64,000 bases of DNA, from positions 153,361 to 217,360 of the forward strand of contig NZ_DASYHI010000023.1 in NCBI RefSeq assembly GCF_035998675.1, given 5' to 3'. This stretch comes from Telluribacter sp035998675. GTDB taxonomy: Bacteria; Bacteroidota; Bacteroidia; Cytophagales; Spirosomataceae. Below are positions 53,293 to 61,809 of the stretch, in pieces; position 1 is the first letter of the stretch; each line of letters starts with the position of its first letter. The notes beneath the pieces are model-generated. The model was given only the letters and a program-made list of their open reading frames with translations, searched no databases and was not told the DNA's origin. The position numbers were made by a program, and so were the translations under genes.

Positions 53293-54522
53293 ATGAATCC
53301 TCAAACGGACCTGGTTCCTCTGGCTATTCATGGCGGGGCGAAGACAGTAACCACCCATTTTCCCTGGCCTGTTTTTGATGAAAGTGACGTACAGGCGGTA
53401 ACCCAGGTCGTGCAAAGCGGGGCCTGGGGCAATCCCGACTGCAAAGGGGAAGTAGAAGCCTTTGAACAAGCCTTTGCGGCCTACTGTGGGACCAGATACG
53501 CCGTCAGTTGTGTCAATGGCTCCGTGTCGCTGCGACTGGCGCTGATAGCCTGCGGAGTAAAGCCGGGTGATGAAGTGATTGTACCACCTTATACTTTCAT
53601 TGCCACGGCGTCCACGGTGATTGAGGCAAACTGCGTTCCGGTTTTCGTGGACATTGATCCGGCTACCTATAATATTGACCCCAAGGCCATTGAAGCAGCC
53701 ATAACCGAAAGAACGCGGGTCATTATTCCCGTCCATTTTGGAGGACAGGCCTGCGATATGGATGCAATCATGGCCCTTGCGCGCCGACATAACCTGCGGG
53801 TCATTGAAGATGCGGCCCACGCCCACGGAGCGGAATATCAGGGTCGGAAGCTGGGCTCAATCGGGGATGTGGGCAGTTTTAGCTTTCAGTCCTCCAAGAA
53901 CCTCACCAGCGGCGAGGGCGGCATAGTCGTAACCAACGACGAGGCACTGTACCGGCAGATGGATTCGCTGCGTAATGTAGGGAGAATTGAAGGAGGGCAG
54001 TGGTATGACCATTATTACCCGGGTTGCAACTACCGCATTACCCAAATGCAGGCGGTACTTCTTTCCCGGCAACTCAAACGGCTGGAGGAGCAAACCCAAC
54101 TTAGGAATAGAAACGGGCTGTACCTCAACGACCTGCTTCAACCCATTGAAGGCATTACTCCCCTGGAGCGTGGTTTGGGCGAAACCTTACACTCTTACCA
54201 CCTGTATATTTTCAAATATAGTTCGTCAAAGTTCGGTGGTGTTCCCAAGAACCGGTTCGTTGACATGCTGGCGGCCGAAGGAGTACCTTGTTTCCGGGGC
54301 TACCCGCACCCTTTGTACCGGCAGCCCCTGTTTCAACAAAAAAACTTTATGTGCTACGCCATTCCCGAGACCGTTGACTATACCCAGGTACACTGCCCGG
54401 TAGCCGAGCGGGCCTGCCAAGAAGAGGCGGTCTGGATACTTCAGCACGCGATGTTGGGTACCCGTGAGGACATGGAGGCCTTTGCCCGGGCCATTGTCAA
54501 AATCCAACGCTCTGTTTCCTGA
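53293..54522 (+). CDS. DegT/DnrJ/EryC1/StrS-family PLP aminotransferase
   Basis: 409-aa PLP-dependent sugar aminotransferase-like enzyme. The Schiff-base lysine is K202 in SFSFQSSKNLTSGEGG. Cofactor-site phrases include NGSVSLRLAL, DEVIVPPYTFIATAS, VIEDAAHAHGAEYQG and NYRITQMQA. Family members transaminate nucleotide-linked keto-sugars, make amino-inositols, or act on small keto-sugars in catabolism. It is 49 bp upstream of the GH2 gene, so it may process the amino-sugar released by that enzyme. No nucleotide-sugar dehydratase is nearby, which makes a biosynthetic role less likely. Confidence 0.92.
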   Translation: MNPQTDLVPLAIHGGAKTVTTHFPWPVFDESDVQAVTQVVQSGAWGNPDCKGEVEAFEQAFAAYCGTRYAVSCVNGSVSLRLALIACGVKPGDEVIVPPYTFIATASTVIEANCVPVFVDIDPATYNIDPKAIEAAITERTRVIIPVHFGGQACDMDAIMALARRHNLRVIEDAAHAHGAEYQGRKLGSIGDVGSFSFQSSKNLTSGEGGIVVTNDEALYRQMDSLRNVGRIEGGQWYDHYYPGCNYRITQMQAVLLSRQLKRLEEQTQLRNRNGLYLNDLLQPIEGITPLERGLGETLHSYHLYIFKYSSSKFGGVPKNRFVDMLAAEGVPCFRGYPHPLYRQPLFQQKNFMCYAIPETVDYTQVHCPVAERACQEEAVWILQHAMLGTREDMEAFARAIVKIQRSVS

Positions 54523-54571
54523 CTATTCTTTATTGGTTTAATGACCCTATTTTTTAGTTTTAACTACCCCC

Positions 54572-57259
54572 ATGATTAGCCATAAACCCTTCTTAACCAA
54601 CTTACTTCTTTCCTTTGCGCTTTTGGTGTCCCTATTTCTTTCCGGATGCACGAGCGGAGTCCGGGTAGAAGAACGGACCCTGAGCGAAAACTGGACGATT
54701 GCCTCCACAAAAGAGGTGAATGAAAGCGTACAACAACTTTCTGCCGACAATTTCTCCCCTGCTAATTGGGTTAAAGCCGCCGTTCCGACCACGGTCCTGG
54801 GTGCACTCGTGGAGGCGGGAATCCACAAAGACCCTTTCTTTGGTAAAAATCTGGAAGCCATTCCCCGCGCACCCTTTGAAAACCCCTGGTGGTTTCGGAC
54901 AACCTTTGAGGTGGATGGATTTAACTACGACCAGGAGCAGCTACGCCTGCTCGTGGACGGTATCAATTACCGAGCTGACTTCTGGCTCAATGGTCAGCAG
55001 ATTGCCTCTCAGGATTCACTTTATGGCGCTTTTCGTCAATTTGAACTAGATATAAGCGGGGTTACCAAAACGGGAAAGAACACGCTGCTGGTGAAGGTAT
55101 ATCCGCCGCAGGTGCGCGATTTTTACATGGGCTTTGTGGACTGGGCCCCTACCCCACCCGACCACTACATGGGTATTTACCGGGAAATTCGCCTGAAACG
55201 AACCGGCAAGGTTTCCATGACTACTCCTTTTGTCCAATCGGATCTGGACCCACAAAAACTAACGGAAGCTACGCTGACAGTAAGTACCGAACTCATCAAC
55301 CATAGCGATGCTGCCAGAACGGTAGTCGTGAAAGGTACTCTGGAGAATAGTACCCTCCAAAAAGAAGTTACCCTGGCCCCCCACCAAAAAACCGAAGTCG
55401 GGTTTAGTCCGGAAGAATTTGAGCAGCTCCGGATCAATAATCCCCGGCTCTGGTGGCCCAACGGACTGGGTAACCCCGAACTGTATACCATTCAGCTTGA
55501 ACTATCGGAGGAAGGTACCCTCCTGGACCAGCATCAAACCCGATTTGGTATCCGGAAAATAGAAACCTACCTGAACGACAAAGGCGTAAGAGGCTATAAA
55601 GTAAACGGCCGGGAAGTACTCATAAAAAGCGGAGGTTGGGTTGATGACCTTTTTCTGCGCTATATGCCCGAAAAAGATGCCGCCCAGATTCGCTACGTCA
55701 AAGAAATGAACCTGAACTCCCTGCGCTTTGAAGGATTTTGGGGCAACAACCAACATATTTATGACCTCTGCGACGAAAACGGAATCCTGCTGATGGTGGG
55801 CTGGAGCTGTCAGTGGGAATGGCCCGATTACCTCGGTCTGGAACTCAACATAAAGCCCGGTGACGAAAACCTGCCCATTAACGAAGGGGTGGACCTATAC
55901 GCGGTAAAACTGACTCCGTCCGAAGAAACCCTCCTGTCTGACTACTTCCGGGACCAGGTCAAGTGGTTGCGCAATCATCCGAGCATCTTCACCTGGGCGG
56001 GTGGCAGCGACGCCATGCCCAAACCCGGCCTGGAAAAGAGGTACCTCGAAACGCTAAGAAAATACGACCCTACCCGACCGTTCCTGGTGTCAGCGGGAGA
56101 TTTTAAAAGTGAAGTAACGGGTAGTTCCGGCATGAAGATGAACGGCCCCTACGAGTACGTTCCGCCCGTGTACTGGTACGAAGATAAAAAACTGGGTGGT
56201 GCCTTTGGGTTTAACTCCGAAACCGGACCCGGCCCGCAGGTACCTCCGCTCGAAAGTATCCGGAAAATGATACCCGAGGCCGACCTGTGGCCACCCGACA
56301 ATAGTCAGTGGAATTACCACTCGGGCCGGAAGGACTTTAACAGTATAGGGGTGTACCTAACCGCCCTGAACAACAAGTACGGTACCCCCAAAAACCTGGA
56401 AGAATTAGCCCTGAAAGCGCAGCTGATGAACTACGAAGCCATTCGGCCTATGTTCGAGGCTTTTGTGGTCAATCGGCCTGCCGCTACCGGAGTAGTACAG
56501 TGGATGCTTAACTCACCCTGGCCGGAGTTTTACTGGCAGCTTTACGACTACTACCTCATGCCCACGGGCGCCTACTACGGTACCAAAAAAGCTGGACAAC
56601 CCCGTAACCTGATTTATGACTACCACCACCACACCATTCACGTAAGCAATGACACCCGCGAGCCTATTTCGAATTTTAGAGCGGAGATCCAGCTATTGGA
56701 CCAGCAATCCAGGGTGGTCATGAGAAAGGACACGGTACTTCGGGTTGGCGAAAATAAGGTACTTGAGCTAATGCAGCTTCCCGCTCTCACCGGTGCGCAG
56801 CAAGTGTACTTTCTGGATTTGAAATTAAAGGACGAAGCCGGTAATGCAGTAGCCGAAAACTTCTATTGGCTGGCTTCCCGACCCGACCTGCTAGACTGGT
56901 CGAAGTACTTCTGGTACTATACCCCACAGAAACAATACGCTGACTTCACGGCCCTGAATACTTTACCACGGGTACCAGTACAGGCCGAAAAGAAAGTTGT
57001 CCGACACGAGGACGAATACGAAGTAGCTGTCACGCTAAAGAATCCTTCGGATAAGGTGGCCTTCTTTGTGGAACTTGAACTGGCTCAGGGGCCGGACGGT
57101 TCGGCGGTACTACCCGTTTTCTGGTCGGATAATTACGTGTCACTACTACCCGGTGAAAGCAAAACCCTGACGGTACGGTGCAGCTCAAAGAACACAGATC
57201 AAAAGGGGCTGGCGGTCCGGGTCAAAGGATACAACCTGCAGAAGCCCCTACTCCTGTAA
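54572..57259 (+). CDS. GH2 exo-beta-D-glucosaminidase-like glycosidase
   Basis: 895-aa lipoprotein (lipobox FLSGC, C26), so probably surface-anchored. It has the GH2 layout: sugar-binding jelly roll (about 40-215, FENPWWFRTTFEVDGF), immunoglobulin-like domain, (beta/alpha)8 barrel, and C-terminal beta domains. At the acid/base position it has Asp rather than Glu (GGSDAMP, D480), and the nucleophile is E550 (NSETGPGP), 70 residues later. The Asp choice and this spacing match the chitosan exo-beta-D-glucosaminidase branch (CsxA type), so cleavage of glucosamine from oligosaccharide ends is the best guess. It follows a DegT aminotransferase by 49 bp. Confidence 0.9.
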   Translation: MISHKPFLTNLLLSFALLVSLFLSGCTSGVRVEERTLSENWTIASTKEVNESVQQLSADNFSPANWVKAAVPTTVLGALVEAGIHKDPFFGKNLEAIPRAPFENPWWFRTTFEVDGFNYDQEQLRLLVDGINYRADFWLNGQQIASQDSLYGAFRQFELDISGVTKTGKNTLLVKVYPPQVRDFYMGFVDWAPTPPDHYMGIYREIRLKRTGKVSMTTPFVQSDLDPQKLTEATLTVSTELINHSDAARTVVVKGTLENSTLQKEVTLAPHQKTEVGFSPEEFEQLRINNPRLWWPNGLGNPELYTIQLELSEEGTLLDQHQTRFGIRKIETYLNDKGVRGYKVNGREVLIKSGGWVDDLFLRYMPEKDAAQIRYVKEMNLNSLRFEGFWGNNQHIYDLCDENGILLMVGWSCQWEWPDYLGLELNIKPGDENLPINEGVDLYAVKLTPSEETLLSDYFRDQVKWLRNHPSIFTWAGGSDAMPKPGLEKRYLETLRKYDPTRPFLVSAGDFKSEVTGSSGMKMNGPYEYVPPVYWYEDKKLGGAFGFNSETGPGPQVPPLESIRKMIPEADLWPPDNSQWNYHSGRKDFNSIGVYLTALNNKYGTPKNLEELALKAQLMNYEAIRPMFEAFVVNRPAATGVVQWMLNSPWPEFYWQLYDYYLMPTGAYYGTKKAGQPRNLIYDYHHHTIHVSNDTREPISNFRAEIQLLDQQSRVVMRKDTVLRVGENKVLELMQLPALTGAQQVYFLDLKLKDEAGNAVAENFYWLASRPDLLDWSKYFWYYTPQKQYADFTALNTLPRVPVQAEKKVVRHEDEYEVAVTLKNPSDKVAFFVELELAQGPDGSAVLPVFWSDNYVSLLPGESKTLTVRCSSKNTDQKGLAVRVKGYNLQKPLLL

Positions 57260-57299
57260 ATGGAAAGGTACTTCGCAGTAAAAAAAGAATAGTCTGCGA

Positions 57300-58001
57300 C
57301 TACAGCTCCCGTATTTTGATATTCCGGAAGGAGGCTTCGTCGCCGTGGTCCTGCAGGAGCAGGTACCCCTCCCCCATTCCAAAACCTTCTACATCTTTGA
57401 ACTTACTTCCCGCTTTTGCTTTCATAAATTGGGCACTTCCCCGCTGGTACTCCACCACTTTGGTACCATTTAGCCAGTGCTCAACCTCATTTCCCTTTAC
57501 CACTATTCTTCCCGTGTTCCACTGGCCCGCTGGTTTCAGTTTCCGGGACGAAGGCGCCACCATTTCGTACAGGCTGGCGGTTCGGCGTTTATCATCTTTG
57601 TCGTTGGCAATATCCTTATTTCCTGTATCGTCAATGAGCTGGTACTCGGGCCCCAGTAAGGCCCCATCCGGGTATTTCCTGACCGCATATTTTAATCCCG
57701 TATTAGCACCCGGTGCCAGCTTGAACTCAAACTGGAGGTCAAAATCAGCGTATTGCTTTTTGGAAATAATATCACCGCCGCGCTTTGATTTATCTCCGCC
57801 CTTATTGACGGTCAGGGTATTGTCAGCCACAACCCAGCCCTGCTCCGGAAATTGTCTGTACCGGGTACTGACCCACTGGTCGGTGTTTTTTCCGTCAAAA
57901 AGCCAGGTCCATTTCTCCTGGAGGATTTCCGAAGGCGGTACTGCCGCGGGAGAAGGTAACAGGATGCTGAGTAGCGCCAGACAGGCAATAAATGGTTGCA
58001 T
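57300..58001 (-). CDS. secreted DUF1080 protein (3-keto-disaccharide hydrolase-like)
   Basis: 233-aa exported protein (signal peptide to about 20). It is a DUF1080/3-keto-glycoside hydrolase-like domain: WLFDGKNTDQWVS, GGDIISKKQYADFDLQFEFKL, GANTGLKYAVRKYPDGALLGPEYQLIDD, GRIVVKGNEVEHWLNGTKVVEY. Related enzymes cleave 3-keto-glycosides made by oxidoreductases; the exported Gfo/Idh enzyme at 8.4 kb and the oxidative block at 16-28 kb could supply such substrates. It converges with the GH2 gene and lies downstream of the XylR-like regulator gene on the same strand (53-bp gap). Confidence 0.9.
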   Translation of the reverse strand: MQPFIACLALLSILLPSPAAVPPSEILQEKWTWLFDGKNTDQWVSTRYRQFPEQGWVVADNTLTVNKGGDKSKRGGDIISKKQYADFDLQFEFKLAPGANTGLKYAVRKYPDGALLGPEYQLIDDTGNKDIANDKDDKRRTASLYEMVAPSSRKLKPAGQWNTGRIVVKGNEVEHWLNGTKVVEYQRGSAQFMKAKAGSKFKDVEGFGMGEGYLLLQDHGDEASFRNIKIREL

Positions 58002-58054
58002 TGATTTGGGGTCTAAGGTTATATTAGGTACTTCGAAAAATGTGAGCTCGGAAA

Positions 58055-59218
58055 CTACTTCCCGGCCAGGTACTTGTTACGGTACTCAATGGGATTACAG
58101 CCCTTTACCTGCCTGAATTGCCGGGCGATATTCTTGCTGTCGTTGAGGCCCATATCCAACGCAATTTCAAAAACTGTTTGATCCGTGTCCAGCAATTTCT
58201 GCGTGAATTTCTCAATCCGGAGATTAAAGATGTACTTATAAATGGGGTAACCCGTAATATCCTGAAACCGCTTTTCGAGAGAACGCCGGGAAAGAGGTAC
58301 TTGTTTTACTACGTCATCTACGTTGAGATTTTTCTCAATATTCTGGTGAATGTACTTCAACGATGACGCAATGTGGTGGTCATGGGTCGCGTAAATGTCG
58401 GTTGACTGCCGTGTTATTACCTGCGTGGGTTTTACGACTATATCCTGGTACTCCGATATGCCGTTTCGAATCATGTAATCGAGCAATCGGGCGGCGTCGT
58501 AACCACCCTTTTCGGCATCCAGACCAATACTGGACAGCGGCGGGTCCGACAGTTCACAAAGCATGACGTCATTGTCTACCCCCAGTACTGCAACCTCCTC
58601 GGGGATTCTGATGCCTGAAAGCCGGCAGGCTTCGGTGATATGCTGTCCCTGATTATCGTCGCAGGCCATGAGGGCGACCGGCTTGGGTAGCGATTTCAGC
58701 CATTGACCCAGTGAACTGGGCTTGTAGTACCACAGCTCACTCGAGCGGTCCATCCGGTTTTCAAAATAATGTACCTGGTACCCGGCTCGTTGTATCCGGC
58801 TCTCAAACCCCTCCGACCGTTCCCTTGACCATACAATATCACTAAAACCGTAGTAGGCAAAATTGGTAAAACCCTTCTTCAGAAAGTAGTCTGCCGCCAT
58901 AACTCCAGTTTCGTGGTAGGCACCTGTTATGTTGGGAATATCGGTAAAGCGTTCCTTAAAATCCTGCGCAATTACCGGTATTCCCGCCTGTACGAAGTTT
59001 TGAATATCTTTATCGTTGTAGAGCTGCCCGATGATACCGTCGGCTTCCCACTCAAGGGCCCAGTGCAGAATACCGTCTATACCAAGCGTTTCGCGGTGAA
59101 AAAGGGGCATCCGGCAAAAGATCCAGGGACCGTACTCACTGGAGTACTTACTAATTCCTTTCAGGAGCTCCTTACTGTATTCTTCCGCAAAATCAATAAG
59201 CAGTATAATCTTGTACAT
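58055..59218 (-). CDS. XylR-like AraC-family transcriptional regulator
   Basis: 387-aa regulator with an N-terminal periplasmic-binding-protein-like sugar sensor (about 1-270, LacI-like core: GIPVIAQDF, AYHETGVMAADYFLKKG, DNDVMLCELSDPPLSSI) and a C-terminal AraC helix-turn-helix pair (about 285-387, DDVVKQVPLSRRSLEKRFQDITG, ARQFRQVKGCNPIEYR). This matches the XylR (DNA-binding sugar regulator) type. It lies next to a sugar permease, ROK kinase, GH20 and DUF1080 genes and likely controls them. The bound sugar is not known. Confidence 0.92.
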   Translation of the reverse strand: MYKIILLIDFAEEYSKELLKGISKYSSEYGPWIFCRMPLFHRETLGIDGILHWALEWEADGIIGQLYNDKDIQNFVQAGIPVIAQDFKERFTDIPNITGAYHETGVMAADYFLKKGFTNFAYYGFSDIVWSRERSEGFESRIQRAGYQVHYFENRMDRSSELWYYKPSSLGQWLKSLPKPVALMACDDNQGQHITEACRLSGIRIPEEVAVLGVDNDVMLCELSDPPLSSIGLDAEKGGYDAARLLDYMIRNGISEYQDIVVKPTQVITRQSTDIYATHDHHIASSLKYIHQNIEKNLNVDDVVKQVPLSRRSLEKRFQDITGYPIYKYIFNLRIEKFTQKLLDTDQTVFEIALDMGLNDSKNIARQFRQVKGCNPIEYRNKYLAGK

Positions 59219-59261
59219 GCTTCAAAGCTATTTGCATACTAAATAACCAGGAAGAATTTTT

Positions 59262-60512
59262 CTACTTAAAAAGGTCTTTAAAACTACTTACCGTAGCGTT
59301 ATTGATCAGGGGTTTGGCCCAGAACCCGATGCTCAGAATATAACCCAGCGTTACCAGATTAAACAACATGGCCATCCTAAGACCGACCAGTTCGCCCAGT
59401 CCCCCGATGATGAGGGGAACTATGGCTCCACCGGCAATACCCGAGCACAAAATTCCGGAGAAGGTACCGTGGTGGTGGGGCACCGAATTCAGAGCTAGCG
59501 AGACAATTATGGACCACATGACCGAGGCAAAAAAACCGGTGATGGGGAAGGCATAAATGGCCGCATCCCTGGAACCAAACAAGGCCACGAGCAGCGCCAG
59601 CACCGCACCAGCGGTAAAAAACATAAGTACTCGTCGGCTGTCAATGAATTTAAGAAGTACCAGCCCCAGCACGCAGCCAATGGTGAGCAGCCCCCAGAAG
59701 TAGGACATAACGCTGGCACCGGTAGTTGCCGGATCTACCCCGTGGTAGGTTTGCAAAAACTGGGAAGTCCAGTTGGCAATGCCCTGCTCGGTACCCACGT
59801 AGGAGAAAATTCCCAGAAAGAAGAACAGTACCATCCGGTTGGACAACAACTCCCGGAAGGCCTCGCCGGTACCCATTCGTTCATCGTCCCGAAGATCCAC
59901 CACCGGGAACTTCACCAGCTTTATAACTACCACCATCAGAAACGCTACCAGCGCAAATACCCAATAGAGCGACACCCACTTAAGGTCAGCCGGTACCAAT
60001 TGGTTGAACAGGCTGATGAGAGAAGACCTATTTTCTGAGTGTACATTACGCACCAGGTAGCTGTACAACAAAGGGCTGAGAAAAGAAGCAGCACCAAAAA
60101 ATAGCTGCGCCAATACCGAGTTAAATGCGAAATGCTCCTCTCCTCCCGCGACCCGTAGCAAGGGATTGATCACGACCTGTAGCATGGCCATACCAACACC
60201 AATGAGGAAGAGCGAAAACAGCGCGACCCGGAAACCAGGTACCAGGGCAAAAAGCAGGGCCCCGGCAAAAGCCAGCACGAACGCCCAAAAAAGAATTTTT
60301 TTCTCCCGGTACTTTTCCACCAGAATACCCGATGGAATGGACATGAGGCCGTAGGCGACAAAGAAGGCAAAAGGCAGGAACCCGGCTAAACCGATACTCA
60401 GTTGAAAACTATCGACAATATCCGGAATAATGGGACCTAAAATGTTACTTAAAAAGGAAATGACAAAGAATATGATGAATATTAATCCGACAAGCAGGGA
60501 GTTCCTTTTCAT
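59262..60512 (-). CDS. FGHS-type MFS sugar permease (fucose/GlcNAc-like)
   Basis: 416-aa twelve-helix MFS symporter of the fucose-galactose-glucose:H+ (FGHS, FucP/NagP-like) family. The family hallmarks are LSNILGPIIPDIVDSFQLS, FFVAYGLMSIPSGILVEKYREKK and MAMLQVVINPLLRVAGG. The start is set at the ATG at 60512, since the upstream extension to 60581 is polar and not family-like. It lies between the ROK kinase (119-bp gap) and the XylR-like regulator (43-bp gap) on the same strand. Beside a GH20 hexosaminidase it most likely imports GlcNAc or a similar monosaccharide. Confidence 0.92.
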   Translation of the reverse strand: MKRNSLLVGLIFIIFFVISFLSNILGPIIPDIVDSFQLSIGLAGFLPFAFFVAYGLMSIPSGILVEKYREKKILFWAFVLAFAGALLFALVPGFRVALFSLFLIGVGMAMLQVVINPLLRVAGGEEHFAFNSVLAQLFFGAASFLSPLLYSYLVRNVHSENRSSLISLFNQLVPADLKWVSLYWVFALVAFLMVVVIKLVKFPVVDLRDDERMGTGEAFRELLSNRMVLFFFLGIFSYVGTEQGIANWTSQFLQTYHGVDPATTGASVMSYFWGLLTIGCVLGLVLLKFIDSRRVLMFFTAGAVLALLVALFGSRDAAIYAFPITGFFASVMWSIIVSLALNSVPHHHGTFSGILCSGIAGGAIVPLIIGGLGELVGLRMAMLFNLVTLGYILSIGFWAKPLINNATVSSFKDLFK

Positions 60513-60631
60513 GTGAACATTTAAAAGTGATAAAGAAGGGTTTGGGTTGAATCTTTTGTAAAAATAGGGCTGGAGCTGCAATTTACATGTAGACCTGAGA
60601 AAGTAGCAGGATTATCTGGTTTCCAAAAAAC

Positions 60632-61504
60632 TCAGGTACTTGACTCTGCCTTGACCTTTATAGGTTGGCCTATTTGCTGATGAACCAGCGCAGCGGCTCC
60701 CAGCAGGGTAATTCCGTCGTTTTGGGAAGGTACAATTTTCAATTTCTTTAGAGACTGCGGATAGGCGAAATCGTCCAGGCTGCGCAGCATGGAATACCGG
60801 AAAAATTCGTAGCCTTTGGCGATGGAACCACCTAAAACAATTATTTCCGGATCGTAAGTATAGAGAATGGTTTTTACGGCGAAGCCGAGGTGCTTACCAA
60901 ATTCATCCCAGATTTCAAATGCCTTCCGGTTACCGCGCAAGGCGGCCTGGTACGTTTCCAGCGCCGTTGTGCCATAGGTGTTTTCAAAGAAACCACTACA
61001 AACATAGTACTCTATGTTGTTGTCCAGGTAGGGCAGCATCCCAATTTCCCCGGCGCCACAATTATGGCCCATGTATAGCTCGTTGTTGGTAATCAGTCCC
61101 GAGCCCAGGCCGGTTCCCATGGCAATTCCTACTACTGAACTATACCCTTTGGCCAGCCCAAAGCGGTGTTCGCCCAGGGTAAAGCAGTTTACATCGTTAT
61201 TGATGTACACCGGTAGGCCAAACTCCTCTTCCAGAATGTCCTTGAGTTCTACTTTTTCCCAGGATGGAATATTGACGACGTTATAAACAATGCCCTGAGA
61301 AATATCGACCACCGAAGGTACTCCAATACCAATTCCCGTCACCGGAAACTCCGTCAGGGGCCGGATCAGTTCAATAAGCTGGTTTAAGGTTGCCGACAGT
61401 GAGTCTTTGTTCTGTAAGGTTACGCTGCTGTGTCGGGATAGTGAGCCTCCTATCTCGATACCTGCCCGGATGTTTGTTCCCCCTACGTCTACACCTATGG
61501 TCAT
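60632..61504 (-). CDS. ROK-family sugar kinase
   Basis: 290-aa kinase of the ROK family with GVDVGGTNIR at 4-13, NNDVN (catalytic D104), and GTGLGSGL at 130-137. The usual ROK histidine (GEIGH) is Met here (GEIGM, 153-157) and the zinc CxCGxxGC motif is missing, replaced by EYYVCSGFF. It belongs to a non-zinc ROK subgroup, whose activity may be low or adapted to another sugar. It is upstream of the MFS permease on the same strand, so it likely phosphorylates the imported sugar. It differs in detail from the ROK kinase at 6.7 kb. Confidence 0.88.
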   Translation of the reverse strand: MTIGVDVGGTNIRAGIEIGGSLSRHSSVTLQNKDSLSATLNQLIELIRPLTEFPVTGIGIGVPSVVDISQGIVYNVVNIPSWEKVELKDILEEEFGLPVYINNDVNCFTLGEHRFGLAKGYSSVVGIAMGTGLGSGLITNNELYMGHNCGAGEIGMLPYLDNNIEYYVCSGFFENTYGTTALETYQAALRGNRKAFEIWDEFGKHLGFAVKTILYTYDPEIIVLGGSIAKGYEFFRYSMLRSLDDFAYPQSLKKLKIVPSQNDGITLLGAAALVHQQIGQPIKVKAESST

Positions 61505-61809
61505 ATCTGAATATATTGGTTAATGCCGTTGTATTAGTTCCTTCAAAGTTTTCGATAGATGTACTTCCGGGATTTCATATTTGTCAAAATTGTTCTTTCC
61601 GAATTTGCATCCTTTCAGTCACAATCGCAGACTACTAATACTGAATGGCTTATACAGAAATCCAGCCACTAAGTACTTGTACAATCCAAACAGGCCATTT
61701 TGACCCTTTTGAATTTTACCCTGAATCCTGATTTAGGTTTTCCCTTCCTCCAGCTTCGTAGCTGAGTACCCGTTTTTTAGTAGGTATACCCAAAAGCAAA
61801 AGGAATGTA
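61505..61809. other. 305-bp intergenic region before the ROK kinase gene
   Basis: This gap must hold the promoter of the ROK/permease/regulator transcript and the 3' end of the GH20 gene. I see no ORF of note, no palindrome of operator size and no clear terminator with a T-run. Confidence 0.5.

Noticed and set aside
53188..53826. 212-codon minus-strand open frame opposite the DegT aminotransferase
   Set aside because: The plus strand encodes a complete aminotransferase with K202; the antisense product has no domain.
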